From: Sitta carolinensis
Lineage: Eukaryota > Chordata > Aves > Passeriformes > Sittidae
Reading direction: 5' to 3'
NCBI GenBank assembly: GCA_032173965.1
Contig: CM063289.1
Span: forward strand, 29,409,690 to 29,473,689
DNA length: 64,000 bases
In this document: positions 34,326 to 46,278 of the stretch, one piece after another
How positions within the stretch are numbered: the stretch's first letter is position 1
Layout: the number at the start of each line of letters is the position of its first letter
Made by a program: the position numbers and the translations under genes
Notes under the pieces: generated by a model
Databases searched by the model: none
Told to the model about the DNA's origin: nothing
Seen by the model: only the letters and a program-made list of their open reading frames with translations

Positions 34326-37300
34326 TCAGTGGTTCCAGGTGGAATTCTGGCTCATTCTGGCATTCAGGCTGTCAGATCCCTCACTGTGCTCAATGTCTGA
34401 GTTCATGCCAGCCCTGTTTTGGGAGCAGAGGGGGAAATTCCCCTTTCCAGTGCTGGTGGATGAGTAATTCTCTTTTCAGTAGCACTGAAGTGTGGCAAAA
34501 CGGTGTTTCCTGCGGGCCACAGAGGATTGCAGATCCCGAGGTCAGCTGAGTGCAGCTGAAGTGGCCTCTCCTCTGCTTCTGGAAGTGTTTGGTGAGTGAC
34601 CCCCCCTTTGAAAAGTGGGGTCACAGCCCTGGGAGTGGCTCTGTGTCCCCAGGAGCTGCAGAACCCTGAGCTGGGACAAGACCTGCTGAGCTCCTCAGGG
34701 CCTGATGGCCAGCACACCTCTCCTGCTGTGGCTGGGCTCACTTTGGGGGGGAATAGTTATTTGAAAGGAGTTTTACACCCAGTAATTAAATAGTTAATAT
34801 AGTTAATATATGGTGATTTATATAATTAATGCAAAGTGTTTATCTTCTTGAGTTATCTTTTAAAGTGCTTTTAAATTTCAAGTGAGTGATTCAACCTAAA
34901 AATTTTAAATTGCACAGATTTGCACCCCCTTCCTCTCTGCTCAGGAAAGGAAGGATGGGGATTATGTCACATTATAAATAATATATAAAGCATCATAGAA
35001 AAATGATGCATTTAAACAGGTGACCTTAAAACTTCTGTACTTATTAATACAGCTAATGCTATAAATGAGAGCAATCTTGTAGTTTTTATTGCACACTGAC
35101 TCACAGGAAGGTAATTATTTCCTGCCAGTCTTTTTCAGGTTACTGCTCATCCATTATTTATCTTTTGACAAAAGTGTCCTGTCCAAAACATGGACTGCAG
35201 TTTGTGTTAAAACTTTAAACCTGGGTGTCTCTCCAAGTGCAGGCACTGGGAGACAGCTCCTGTTCCAGAGAGGTTTTTGGGAATTTATCCTGGGGATGCT
35301 GATGGTTCCTGCTGAGAGATCCTGAAAAATTATACCCTTGGACATTTAAAGCAAACATTTCTGTAATTAGGTTGCCATCAGCCCATTCATTTCATGCACA
35401 GAAGTTCAGAGCTGTGATTTATGATCTTTAAATCCCTGGATCTAAGGATGTCTGCTTGGGTATTGTTTTTTTTTTCTGATTCAAGTCAAGTTCCTGTGCT
35501 GCAGCATTTCTCCGAGCAAAACCCATCAGCCTTAATTATGTAAAATTGATCAGGGGACAATCTCCTCTCTTGGTGTGTCTGTCCCTTTGTGCTTTGGGAT
35601 TTTTTTCCTGACTTTACTGTAAAATTACCCCGTCCTGGCTGGAATGTTGCATCACTTGATCCGTGGTTTTTCTGCAGACTTGCTGTACATTGAGTTCATC
35701 AGCAAATTGCACAAGCACAGTAATTACACTAAAGTGGTATCAGAACCCTTCTGGCTCTAGGGTTGCAACTATTTAAAAGTCTAGGGTTGCTGCTTAAATT
35801 GATCCCAATTTTTAATCGTTTTGACGTGAGTTTGAAAGCAAAGCAGAAGACTGAAACGCAGAGTTCTCCCAACAGAATGAAGGCTCTGGTCAGTTTTGCT
35901 CCTTTTAAACGCTCAATTTTAGGTGCTTTTGTAAAGGACCAACAAAATGCAGTAAGGTGAAAACAGTTCACTGATCAAAATGTTCTCAACCTGAAAAAAA
36001 CCACAGGAATATTGTTAGTTTTACATCCTAGAGGCTGGAATGAGGAATAAGTGTAGGGAGAAGAAATCCAATGCCATGGAGAAGCCCATCTGCTTTGTAT
36101 TTCAGGGGTTGGTAGCATGACTTTCTTTTTTTCTGCCATGCACATTGTCAGGAGAATAACCTTAGTCAAGTTACACTGGCTAAATGAATAATCTCGTGAA
36201 CATGTGGAACTCATTTTCTTGGGGTATTTTCCCCTCTCAGTCTTTTTCCCTTCCTCTCCTCTGGTCCCTTGAAAAAGAAGACCAAAAAAACCTGCTGGTT
36301 CCTGATTGCATTTTTTGGCACTTAAATCAGTTTTCCAGTTTTCTCTCCTGCAAATGCCTGGAGTTTTCCAAGGAAATTTCTAAGAATTGTGCTCTGCTTT
36401 GCTCCTTTTCAGTGTGGTGCCTTCTCCCCATCTCCCCTCTGAGGAGCTCCCATGGGATTTTACCTCCCACATAAATAAATGTGAACTGAGATGCTTTTGG
36501 CCATCAAAATTAAGCTCAGTCTTGAATCCCAGTTCTCCTGTGTTGCCTGGAGTATATTCCAGTGCTCAGGAATGTGATGGGCACCTCGTGGAAGGTGGTG
36601 GGAGCTTGAAATTTAAACAGGGACTGGCTAAGTAAACTCTGTGAAAAGAAAAAAAATGGGAAGGGAGATGATGTTTTGCCACTTAAAACCTTAAATATTG
36701 GGGATGTGTACACTCAAAAGGTGTTATGAGCCTGCAGTGTTCATTGGTTCTAACTTACTTAATTCTCTTTGTTAATGAGTGTTCTACCCTCTGCTGGTTG
36801 CTGATTTCTCAGTTCTCATGCTAATTAATCCACATTTTGCAGTCTTTTTAGTATCTTTTTCCCAGACAGGAAGTTTCCAGCATGTGATGATTGTCTTTGT
36901 TAGGCTCTTTTTTATTTACCTTCTGCTTTCTGCCACGTTTCCTTGGAGGGATATAAAAATCAGCATTTCAGGTGTTTGGTTTTCTGCCTCATTGAAACTC
37001 ATTGGGGTTAGTTCAGCAAAATTTGGAATTTCAGCGATTTTTCAATCAAAATCCAGTGAATATCAGTCTGTGAAGAAAGGTAGCTAGGTGCTGGCTAAAG
37101 TGGAAATCCCACTGCTTAAGATAAATTAAAATAATTGATTTTAAAAAGTGAATTAACTAGAAGAACGAATTAGGAAAGTTCAAATTTCCAAGAGTCTGTG
37201 AAGACACTGAGCTGATCTCAGCATCACTTTTCTCTCTGATTCAGGTTTCTGTGGCTGCTCCACAAACAATGTCATGAGAAAGGGCATTAATTAGTGAAAT

Positions 37301-38959
37301 CCCCTCTGAAAACATGTATTTTTTTCTTCAAACCCACAGGAGAAAGACATTTGTAGGGTGGGGTTGGGATATTCCTTTCAGATCCGGGGCTGCTGCCCTC
37401 AGTGCTCCCATCCCTCTGGATTTGCCTTTCCCTGTGTTTTCCTCCAGTTCACTTCAGCTTCTTTTGGGAATTCTTGGAGGAAAACACAGAGCATGTCCCT
37501 GATCTCCTGGGAAGTTTCTATTTAATGTTCCTCGGGTTTAGAAAATGGTAACAAAACAGAACACGAGATGGACTCAGCCCCTGCAAAAATAAACTCCAGG
37601 CAGAAGCCCCGGGTTTCCCTGAAAACAGCCTCGCTGGGGGAGTTCCACCAGAAAAAAAGGATTTGTTGGATTATTTGTTTGCTCACCACTTTTAAAAACA
37701 TTAACCTTTCAAGTAGGAAGCAGACCTTGGTTAGGAGCTGCTTGAAGGTTAAAAAGTATCACAGCCCTGCTGAGCTAATTCTGCCTGTGCTTTACACACC
37801 TACCTTTTATTTTTCTGTATAACTTTTTCAATATTATTGATTTTTGTCATTGATCCTTACCCAAATATAACAGGTAATGGCAGTCCATGCCCTAAACCTG
37901 CTGAAAGATGAGTGTTTGGGGAGTTTTTTTTATTTTATTTTTCCTTTTTGTAATGGCTTGTATGGATGGTGAAGCAGCTTCAATATATTTACAGCTCAGT
38001 GGCTATTTTACTAATCCTGTGTTTGTTTTCCCTCATTCTTTTTGTCTCAGAAATGTTATTTTTGTTGTCAGGGAGATGGATTCGTGTCTTGTCTGGCAAA
38101 TAAAGTGATGTGCAAATGGCTGAGTGCTCTGCAGAGCAGTTGGTGCTTGTGTTTGGTTTGGAACCTTGGAGATTTGGGGGTGGTGGCTTATTCTGTTTGT
38201 TTTGATGCTGTGCTGACAGTCACACTGGGGCTGTTGGAAATGCAGTTTTTCTCACTGCAGTGCATTTTAATCCTGAGGAACTGATGGAATGAACCACTTA
38301 ATATTTTACTTTTTATGCTGTGTTTGGTTTAGAGTCTTCTCCCAGATTTAAAACTGAATTTCCTTCAGTTTCAGATAAATCAAAGTCTCCTAAATGGATT
38401 TTTGTGACACCACAAAGCTAAACTCGAGCTTATCTCTGGCTTGGTGGAAACCTGACTCCAGCCTAACCCCGGGCTGTGGTTTGGGTGCTGGGCCCATCCA
38501 TCACTGTCAGACCCCACCTGTGCCAGGCATTTGATGCTGGTGGCCCAAATCTTCCCTGGCCCAGCCCCCTGCTCCTGAATCCTCTCATTATTTCCTGATT
38601 TCTTTCTCTTAGCCAATATTTGTCCTGTTGTCCAAAGCTGCAAGCCAGGCAGTTAAAGGATATATGGAGGTACCACAGGAGAATTTCCTAGGAAGCTGCA
38701 AGTGCTTTGACCCAGCCAGGTTAGCTGGCTTTTCCCACTGAAAACCTTAAATATTGGGGAAGGTGAGCTCAGGAAAGCAAGAGCCTGATCTTGTGATGTG
38801 TTTGGAATGTGTGTTTGGAAAACAAACCTGAGCTGCCTCAGGACTCCATCCAGGGAGCCTGCAGGCTCGCAGAGCCTCGTGTTCTGGATTTCCTGAGGAG
38901 CTGGATCACCAGGTGTGATCCCTGCAGATACCAGTGATGCCTTTGAGGAGCTGCAACAC
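34326..38959 (+). other. CACHD1 intron 1, unique segment
   Basis: No gene found. A word AAAACCTTAAATATTGGGGA occurs near 36685, and a near-copy lies at 38741, which suggests a short dispersed repeat of unknown family. The rest is ordinary intronic sequence. Confidence 0.5.
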
Positions 38960-39475
38960 AGGCCAGACAGAGTTAAGAAGAAACAAAAAATCACTATTTA
39001 TTAAGGTTATATTAGTAACGATTTATTTAAGTTAAATACTAAACTGTTTAATAAATATTAATTCATTTCTTAAACTATTTCTTAAGGGGCCTTCAAGGCC
39101 ACCCCCTGGCAGTGCCACAGCCCTGGCTCTGCCCAGATGGCTCCAAGGTGGAAGCAGAAGAGGGCTTGGGCAGAGGATCTCACATTTTTGCAGGTTTTAG
39201 TCCTTTTGCAGACAGGAGCCAACTGTCCAGTTATGAAGTTTCATCATCCTCCTTGCATGCCTGCTTGCCCACCCCCCTCCCTTAAATAACATTATTTATG
39301 CCCTCGGCCTGAAATTTAGAGAGATTGCCCTTGAATCCCTAACTAAAATAAGATTACCGTGCCTTTACCACCCTGTGAAAAGATCTTAGTAACCCTTAAT
39401 AGAAAACTAAAAGCTGCACACCGGTGCAGAATGGGAAAACTTAAAACTTGAGGCATCCCCAGGATCTTGTCAGTG
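38960..39475 (-). mobile_element. Possible LTR-like element, - orientation
   Basis: The segment has the texture of an avian LTR read backwards. An antisense poly(A)-signal-like TTTATT cluster lies near 38995-39050. This is followed by GGGGCCTTCAAGGCCACCCC (which contains a palindrome) and a unique body ending near GAGGCATCCCCAGG. I cannot match it to a second copy in this window, so the call is tentative. Confidence 0.3.
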
Positions 39476-39664
39476 TGGGCTGTTGGTGGGCTGGGAGGTT
39501 TGGCAGCAGGAGTGCTGTGCCCAGGGTTGGGGGCTGCCAGGGGTGGTTCAGGGCTTTAGGCTGAGCCTGAACCTGAGCTGAGAGCTGCAGCTACAGCCAG
39601 GCAAGTGCTGCTGCTCTGCAGTGTCTGAATAAGGCCAAAAGAATCTTTAGAAGGAATCAAATGA

Positions 39665-39960
39665 GCTTTGAAATGGTAGAATTGGGGAGTGAGCAGGGTT
39701 GGAGGAGACCTTTAACATCATCAAGTCCAGCTGTCGAGCCACCCCTGCTGGAAACATGAAACCACGTCTCCCAGATCCAGAACACCTCCAGGGATGGGGG
39801 CTCCACCCCTCCCTGAGCGACCTATTCCAGTGCTTGACCCCAAAAACAGTGGAAAAAAAATCTGGTGTCTAACAAAATCTCCTGTCTCAGCTTAAGGCCT
39901 TTTCCACTTGTCCTTTTGCTGTTGTGGGAAGTGTCAGGATAAATTAAACTCTCCAACAAT
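39665..39960 (-). mobile_element. CR1 LINE 3'-end fragment, antisense
   Basis: In antisense order: GGGTTGGAGGAGACCTTTAA, CATCATCAAGTCCAGCTGTC, ACCTCCAGGGATGGGGGCTC, CACCCCTCCCTGAGCGACCT, ATTCCAGTGCTTGACC and CTGTCTCAGCTTAAGGCC. All are standard reverse-complement CR1 words. A poly-T run (39960-39980) follows directly. Confidence 0.85.
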
Positions 39961-40184
39961 TTTTTTTTTTTTTTTTTTTTAAGTATTGGAAAGTAACCAT
40001 TATTTCAATCACAGCACTGGATGGTTCCACCTGGATGTAAAAATTAAAGGGATTTTCCCCAGTTAATTACTGCATACAAAGGGAAATGAGGAAAATAAGG
40101 TGGTATTTGAGGGATTGAGGATGCATGTGCTGGGATGTTTGGAGTGGTGGTGGGTGGGGAGGGAGATATTCCAGGTCTGGTGGG

Positions 40185-40560
40185 GAAAGGGAAAAGGCTG
40201 AATGTGGAGAAGGTTTGGTTGCTGAGCTGGGCAAGGGCTGGATGCTGATCCTGAGGGAAGGCTGGGTGCTGAGGCAGGGAAAAAGCTGGATCCTGATCCT
40301 GAGGGAAGGCTTAATGCTGATCCTGGGGATGGGCTGGATGCTGATCCTGAGGGAAGGCTGGATGCTGATCCTGGGGAAGGGCTGGGTGCTGATCCTGGGG
40401 ATGGTTTGGATGCTGATCCTGGGGAAGGCTGGTGCTGATCCTGGGGATGGTTGGATGCTGATCTGGGAAGGCTGGATGCTGATCCTGGGGATGGTTTGGA
40501 TGCTGATCCTGGGGAAGGGCTGGTGCTGATCCCGAGGAAGGCTGGGTGCTGAGCCTCTCC
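40185..40560. repeat. Minisatellite, 22-24 bp unit, about fifteen copies
   Basis: The unit is GCTGGATGCTGATCCTGGGG plus AAGG or ATGG. Copies at the left end are diverged (GAGGGAAGG form) and those at the right are closer to one another. Long open frames on both strands (for example 40067-40687 minus, with a repeated SQDQHP-like peptide) come from the repeat. It adjoins a low-repeat stretch at 40575-40770. Confidence 0.92.
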
Positions 40561-40574
40561 CCTCCCACGTTGGG

Positions 40575-40770
40575 AGAGCGGTGGGAGTGGGTTGTGGCGA
40601 ATAACGCCGGGCAAGCATCTCATTAAACACGGCTGGGATTGTTCTGAGAGGGAGCCGAGCCTGCTGCCATCTGCTCCGCAGAGCCAATTAAACTAGAGGG
40701 GTGGGAAGAATAAAGTACAGATGCTAATGGGCTGTGGAAACTGCAGGGCGAGTTCTCCTAAATATTTAGA
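40575..40770. promoter_or_regulatory. Candidate conserved non-coding stretch next to a minisatellite
   Basis: Sequence texture changes sharply after the minisatellite to unique, CpG-containing DNA with GCGAATAACGCCGGGC, CATCTCATTAAACACGGC and GCCAATTAAACTAGAGG words. No gene or repeat explains it. Conservation is a guess only. Confidence 0.22.
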
Positions 40771-42824
40771 CTCTTTTCCTGAGGTTGTGTGTGGGGCTGA
40801 CTTTCTGCTCCCTGAAGTTTCCTCAGCTTCATTTGAGGTTGCCATTTAGCTCTGATTTTCTGTTAGGGCACTTTTAAGTCAGTGAAATCAGCTTAAAGAT
40901 GTTTTTTATTTCCCTGGGGTGGAAGTGTGGGCAGGAATTCTTGAGTAGGGAGCAGATACCCCAAGTAGGAACTGGACCCAGGCAGGGGCTGAGCAGTTCA
41001 TGTGTAGCCTCAGGGTTGGATTCTCAATCCTTACTCGATATTTACTGTTGGTTTACTCATTATCTGTGCTTAGTTGGACTGAGAAATTCCTGCTCCCCCC
41101 TCTCTGCCGTGCCCAGTGCTTTTAATTAAAACAGAATATAACAGAGCATTTTAAAGACATTAGTTAATTCGAAATCAAGCAAAAATAGGTTAAACCCCAA
41201 GCCAAATAAATGCCTGCTGGCACTGTGACTCTTACATAACCATGGATGATGTTTGCTGGCATTATTTTGCAAGTTCATAAATGGGGCTGAGTGTGAAAAG
41301 GGTGGAAGAAGGGTCAGCTTTGTGTTGGGGACAGAGAGCTCCATTCTCACGAGCTGACAGTCGATTTCCTCCTCATTCCTTTTGATGTCTGCACACTAAA
41401 CGCTTCGTGGACAGAAAAATTCAATTCATTTAAAACATTTTGCATCAAAATGACATGCTTTAATGTATTTCCTTCTGATGTTTAAATTATCTTTTCATCT
41501 CACGAGGGAGAAAAAAAAAGAAGCCAACATGTTTGTAGTTAAAGTACCCAAGCAGAACTTTAAACAAAGGTCTTGATGAAGAGGAAGTCTCGATGTACAG
41601 GCAGCTTTTAAGAGTAGATATCTTTTTTTTTTTTTCCCTCTCCTTCTTGGCTCTCTGAGCCTTGTAAGCCAAGAAGATTTATTGCTGCCCTTCCAAAGGC
41701 TTCTGCAGAATGAAGAGTTCACATTTTTGAAATTCCTCAAGTCCTCAGGAGGGACAGGGTGATGATGGTGGGCACACCAAAGGATTTTCCAGGCTGGTTT
41801 TGCCAGTCGTAGCTGCCTGTAACTGTGCTGGGAGCTGAACCTGCATCAAAAAACTCTTGGAGCTCTGGACTCCCAAGAGTTGTCAGGGAGATGAATTTGG
41901 TTGAAATTTAGTCGTTTTAGTAATTGCAGTTGTTAATGCTCACAGTACAGTCCAGGGTGTTTGGGAATCCCTTTGCCAGATGCAGTGCATTGGTAGGAGT
42001 GGGATCCATTCCCTCAGTGAAATCCCAGCTCTCCTGCAGAAATGTCTAAACAGCCTGAATAAGCTGCATTTATTGCTGTTACAGCTATTGGTACCACATA
42101 CTGCTGCTAAGAGAGCAAAAGAGCATTTCAGGGATATTTCACATTTTCCAGTGGGAACAGCCCCACTGTCCCCAAGGGGGAAGCTGCCCCTGGAAGAGAA
42201 GTTAGGTGATCAGGCTAACATTTAGGAGTGCTGTTGGTGTAACCTCAAATCTCTCCACTCTTATTTTTCAGCCTGGCAGCAGAATATAGCAAGTGTTGAG
42301 TGTTTGTTCCTCTGTGTCTGTCCCCTCTCTGTCCCCTGTCCCCCTGGGAACTGAGCTTCCCATGGGACAACACAGCTCTCACTTCCATCTTCTGAGACAT
42401 CTCTATTTTGTTTTTTGCTATTAATGAGGTTGTGTTCAAATTTGCTTTCACTTATCTCTCTTCCACATATTAAATTTGTCCCAGTTCAGCTCCCAGCCTC
42501 TCATGTTTAATTGGAAACAAGTGCTTTTAAAGTAGATATATTGGGTTAAATGTTTAGCAAAAGAAGGGTCATAGAGCGCACGTGGAACTATTTTTAGCAC
42601 CTTATGTCAGTTTGGTAAATAAGCATGTTTGGAAAAAAACATGTTTGGCAAACAAGTCAGCATCTCCATGCAGATCCCGCATGGAGACACGATTCCCTTG
42701 GGAAGCCTGGCTTTGGGAGACTCCCCTGACCCCATTTCCTCCCCCCTCCACCTTTTGGAGCTGCTTTCCTGTGACATTTAGGACAAGAAAGCCTCTCACA
42801 CCTCCTCTCTGCTTTTTCTTGCAG
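40771..42824 (+). other. CACHD1 intron 1, final segment before exon 2
   Basis: No gene apart from the acceptor of exon 2 at its end. A T run lies at 41623-41635. Other short open frames have no support. Confidence 0.5.
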
Positions 42825-42887
42825 AGGATATTCAACTCCTTCGTGTACACGGAGAAAATATCGAACGGGGAGAGCGAAGTTCAGCAG
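42825..42887 (+). CDS. CACHD1: CACHD1 coding exon 2 (residues 71-91)
   Basis: A 63-bp exon of 21 codons reads RIFNSFVYTEKISNGESEVQ plus Q, the expected continuation of CACHD1 after exon 1. The acceptor is a T/C tract ending TTGCAG at 42819-42824 and the donor is GTGAGT at 42888, both close to consensus. Both ends are phase 0, so skipping this exon would keep the reading frame. The segment lies in the N-terminal VWA_N region, ahead of the VWA domain. It has no Cys and no N-glycosylation sequon. It sits 30.6 kb from exon 1 and 7.75 kb from exon 3. The six-frame open frame around it starts upstream in the intron and is not the real start. Confidence 0.93.
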
Positions 42888-43821
42888 GTGAGTCTCAAAC
42901 CCCTCCTCACCCCCCTGGCAGAGTGAGCTCAGGGAATTCTCTCTCTCTGGGTTTGTGGCCCCTTCCTAACCTCAGCTCACAGCCAGTGGAACAGGATCAA
43001 AGTGGGGCTGGGCTGCATGTGCTGCTGATGCTTTTGGGCATTTTGCATTGCCATGGAAAGCTTTCCCATCTGCTTGGTGTGGGGTTGTCCCTTGGAAACC
43101 AGAGGGTCCTCATGAAGTAGCTCCCATTAATTGTCAGGCTTTCATGTTGCAAGTGTGTCTTTTTAAATTTCAAATTCAAAGTAAACCCATTAATATGATG
43201 TGGAAATATGGGACAGGTGCAGCCTGCTGCATCACAGGTGTGGTTGAGGGGTGCTTGTAATTTTATGGGGTTTTACAGGAACACATTTCAACATTTAATT
43301 CTTCAATTAACATTGAGATAATACATGGGCAGTTTGCATTTTCATACATGTATGTATTTTATAAATTAATTTTGGGTGAGTTTTTCAAGCAGATCAAAGA
43401 GGCCATGTTTTATTCTTTCAGAAATTTAAATACCAATTATGTTTGTGGTAAAGGTGATGGGGTTTGGTCAGAGAAATGGAACAAAGAACCAACTTTTCTT
43501 CCCAGTTTAAGCATGGATTTGCTCAACCTTCAGGAGTAACCTGACCTTCCTAAAGCCCTATCAGACCACTTTTAAAAACCCAGAAGCTCCTCAGAGTGGG
43601 GCTTTCCCTGGGCAGGGGGAGTTGTTCAGCACTGCAGGTTGCCAGCCCCACTGTGGTTTTCCCGGAGCAGGTCAGTGCATGGCATGTTCTTGTGGATTCA
43701 GACTGCTCACAGACTACAGAAATAATTAACACTCCCAAGTCGTGCTTCCTGGAAACGTTCCCAGTCTTATTTAATTTTTTTTTTACTGAGGAAAAAGTCA
43801 AAGCTGAGCTGGTTCAAATGG
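42888..43821 (+). other. CACHD1 intron 2, first segment
   Basis: Unique intronic sequence with no gene or repeat that I recognise. Confidence 0.55.
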
Positions 43822-44290
43822 GATCATAAGGAACTTTTAGGTTGGAAAAGATCTTTTAAGACCATCGAGTCCTGCACTGCCAAGGCCACCTCCTGTCCCC
43901 AAGTGCCACATCCACACAGCTTTTAAATCCCTCCAGGGATGGGAGGAATTTTCCCAATATCCACCCTGGGGCCATTCCCTTTTCTCCTGTCCCTGTTCCC
44001 TGGAGCAGATCCCAAATCCCCCCTGGCTGTCCCCCCTGGCAGGAGTTGGGCAGAGCCAGAAATTCCTCCTGAGCCTCCTTTGCTCCAGGCTGAGCCTTCC
44101 CAGCTCCTCAGGGATTCTCCAGTCCCTTCCCAGCTCCTCAGGGATTCTCCAGTCCCTTCCCAGCTCCTCAGGGATTCTCCATTCTCTTCTCAGCTCCTCA
44201 GGGATTCTCCATTCCCATCCCAGCTCCTCAGGGATTCTCCAGTCCCTTCCCAGCTCCCTGAGCCCCTCCTGGGGCTCCAGATTATTCCCC
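43822..44290 (-). mobile_element. CR1 LINE fragment, antisense, about 470 bp
   Basis: Antisense CR1 words run in order: TTAGGTTGGAAAAGATCTTT, TAAGACCATCGAGTCC, AAATCCCTCCAGGGATGGG, CCTGTCCCTGTTCCCTGGAG, TTGGGCAGAGCCAGAAATTC, GAGCCTCCTTTGCTCCAGGC and TGAGCCTTCCCAGCTCCTCA. It is the longest CR1 piece in the window. Its upstream end contains a private tandem expansion at 44092-44262. Confidence 0.85.
44092..44262. repeat. 30-bp minisatellite nested in CR1
   Basis: Five to six copies of CCCAGCTCCTCAGGGATTCT plus CCAGTCCCTT or CCATTCTCTT lie head to tail. The seed word CCCAGCTCC(C)TCAG is part of normal antisense CR1 sequence, so the array grew from inside the element. Confidence 0.9.
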
Positions 44291-46054
44291 AGCCTTTTGG
44301 AGGTTTTGGCTTCCCTGTAGGCACACCCAGGTGGGTGCTTGCAAGCAGAGGGCCCATGGGAATGGAACTTTGGCCTGACTTTAACAATTGAAATCCCAAA
44401 CCATCCCCACATGCCTCAGGATGGGCTCTGTGGCTCTGGGTTGTGTAGGGCAGCATTTCCAGGAGTGTTTCTGGGTGGTCTGTGCACCACAGAAGGGCCA
44501 TGTGGGCTGGATCAGACGTATCAGATGGCTTTTGAAAGGCAAAAGTGTTTTTGGGAAACCAAGAAACTGGATTAAAACTTCTTTGAAGTCTTGACTAGGG
44601 ATTCTCCACTGAGGAAATGCCAGTCCTTGTTTCCCAGAGCAGATGTCTGTGTTCATCCCAAGTGGATTTAAAGAGCTGTCCAAACACTGGAGGTGGGGTG
44701 ATGGATTTGGAGCTGTCAGGGGAGAGAACGGGGCTCTGGTAATTACTGGGGTTAAAAGCTTTATAGTGAAGTGGATGGAAGAATAATTGAGCACTTCTGG
44801 TTCATTAATAACCAGATCTTTTAGCTCTAATGACTCCCCAGCAATAGAACCCAAATTTTATAAGAGTAGGACATTGAATGGAATCATCTTGAGCAAAGGC
44901 CAACAAATGTAAGCAAATGAAATCCCCTGCTGGAGAAATCTCATTTCTGCTTTGGTCATTCATTTAACATTTTTGTAGCAACTGATAGCCAAAGAAAATT
45001 AATGACAGTTTTATGTCGGCTGGGATTTAATTTCTATTTTTGTTTTTGGCAGAGCACTGAATTGTTGGGGGGGTGGTGGGTTTTTTATACCAAACCATGT
45101 AAATAATGACTTTCAGTTTATTGAAAAAGTGAAAGATTCCAGCTGTTGGCCTTCAGGCCTAACTGTTCAATACCTTTGGATTTCTTTGTGCCACACAAGG
45201 AGCAGGTTTTAGCTCTCAGCATTGAACTGGTTACACTTTCAAGGTCTGCAGTTATAGAATTACTGTTGTACCTGACAGATAAAACCTTTTCTGCTTTGAA
45301 TGGCCAAAAATAACTTGGATTCCTTCCCTGTGAGTTATTTCAGTATCAGAGAGCTCTCATTTGATATGAGAGTGCAGTGGCGTGAGTTAGTGATGTAAAT
45401 AAAGGGGGAGAGGAGGAGTTTTATGAGGGGAAAATCTACATTAGCTGATTTTAAGGAAATCAGTGTGTGTTCAGTGTCCTGCCAGACATCTGCTGTCTGT
45501 GATGTGGAGAGAAGGGGTCTGGGCTCCACAGAGGAGAGGGGGTGAAATGCTCTCAAGCAGGAGAACATTTACCAGCTTGGAGGAGAACAGGCTTGAGAAG
45601 CTCAGACCACACTGCTGTTGGGTTGGATTTTTAATTTGCTTGCTTTTGGACTGGCCAAAGAGGTCTTTGGGGAGGAAATAGATGTGAAATGTGCTGAAAA
45701 AAATGACATTTAGCTGTCGAGCACAACATGTTCCCTGGCTGTGAAAAGTGGCGTGTTCACACACACGAATGAATTGTGAGCCTCACAATAAAAGGCAATT
45801 ATTGTGTGTTTAATGTACTTCCAGAATGATTCAGGAATTGTGACCCTCTCCCTAGGTTTTGCTGTGCATCCTGTTTAACATCTTCCTTGGAATAAATCTT
45901 GGGAAGCTTTGCCAAAGGTACTGGCCAGTAGAAAACCTCAAATGAGTGCTGGTTTCCGTGACAAAAGGCACATTGGAAAGTGGTTTCCTGCATCCTGGTT
46001 GCAATAATGGGATATATTTTCAGTGTCATCCAGAGGAATGGGGACTTTCCCCAA
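44291..46054 (+). other. CACHD1 intron 2, middle segment
   Basis: No gene or named repeat. Several short overlapping open frames on both strands have no domain support. Confidence 0.55.
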
Positions 46055-46278
46055 GGGAGGCTGGGCTGAAGCTGAAGGAGGCGAGGTTTTGATGGGATTT
46101 TAGGGAGAAATTCTTCTGTGTGAGGGTGGGGAAGCCACAGAAGCTGTGGCTGCCCCATGATCCCTGGAGTGTCCAAGGCTAGGCTGGAACACCCCGGGAT
46201 TGTCCCTGCCCATGATGGGGTGGAACTGGATGATCCCAAAGGTCCCTCCCAACCCAAACCATTCCAGGATTCCACAAA
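46055..46278 (+). mobile_element. CR1 LINE 3'-end fragment
   Basis: CR1-order motifs: TTTTAGGGAGAAATTCTTCT, GTGTGAGGGTGGGGAAGCC, AGAAGCTGTGGCTGCCCC, GTGTCCAAGGCTAGGCTGG, ATTGTCCCTGCCCATGATGG, GGAACTGGATGATCCCAAAG and CCCTCCCAACCCAAACCATT, then CAGGATTCCA in place of the usual tail. Confidence 0.88.

Noticed and set aside
36685..38765. Shared AAAACCTTAAATATTGGGGA word at about 36685 and 38741
   Set aside because: The match is about 20-25 bases with little extension on either side. It is too short to call an element.
40063..40687. Minus-strand open frames of about 190-206 codons rich in Gln, His, Pro and Ser
   Set aside because: Products of a 24-bp minisatellite, open in several frames.
43837..44412. 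191-codon minus-strand frame with a repeated WRIPEELG-like peptide
   Set aside because: It reads the 30-bp expansion inside a CR1 fragment.
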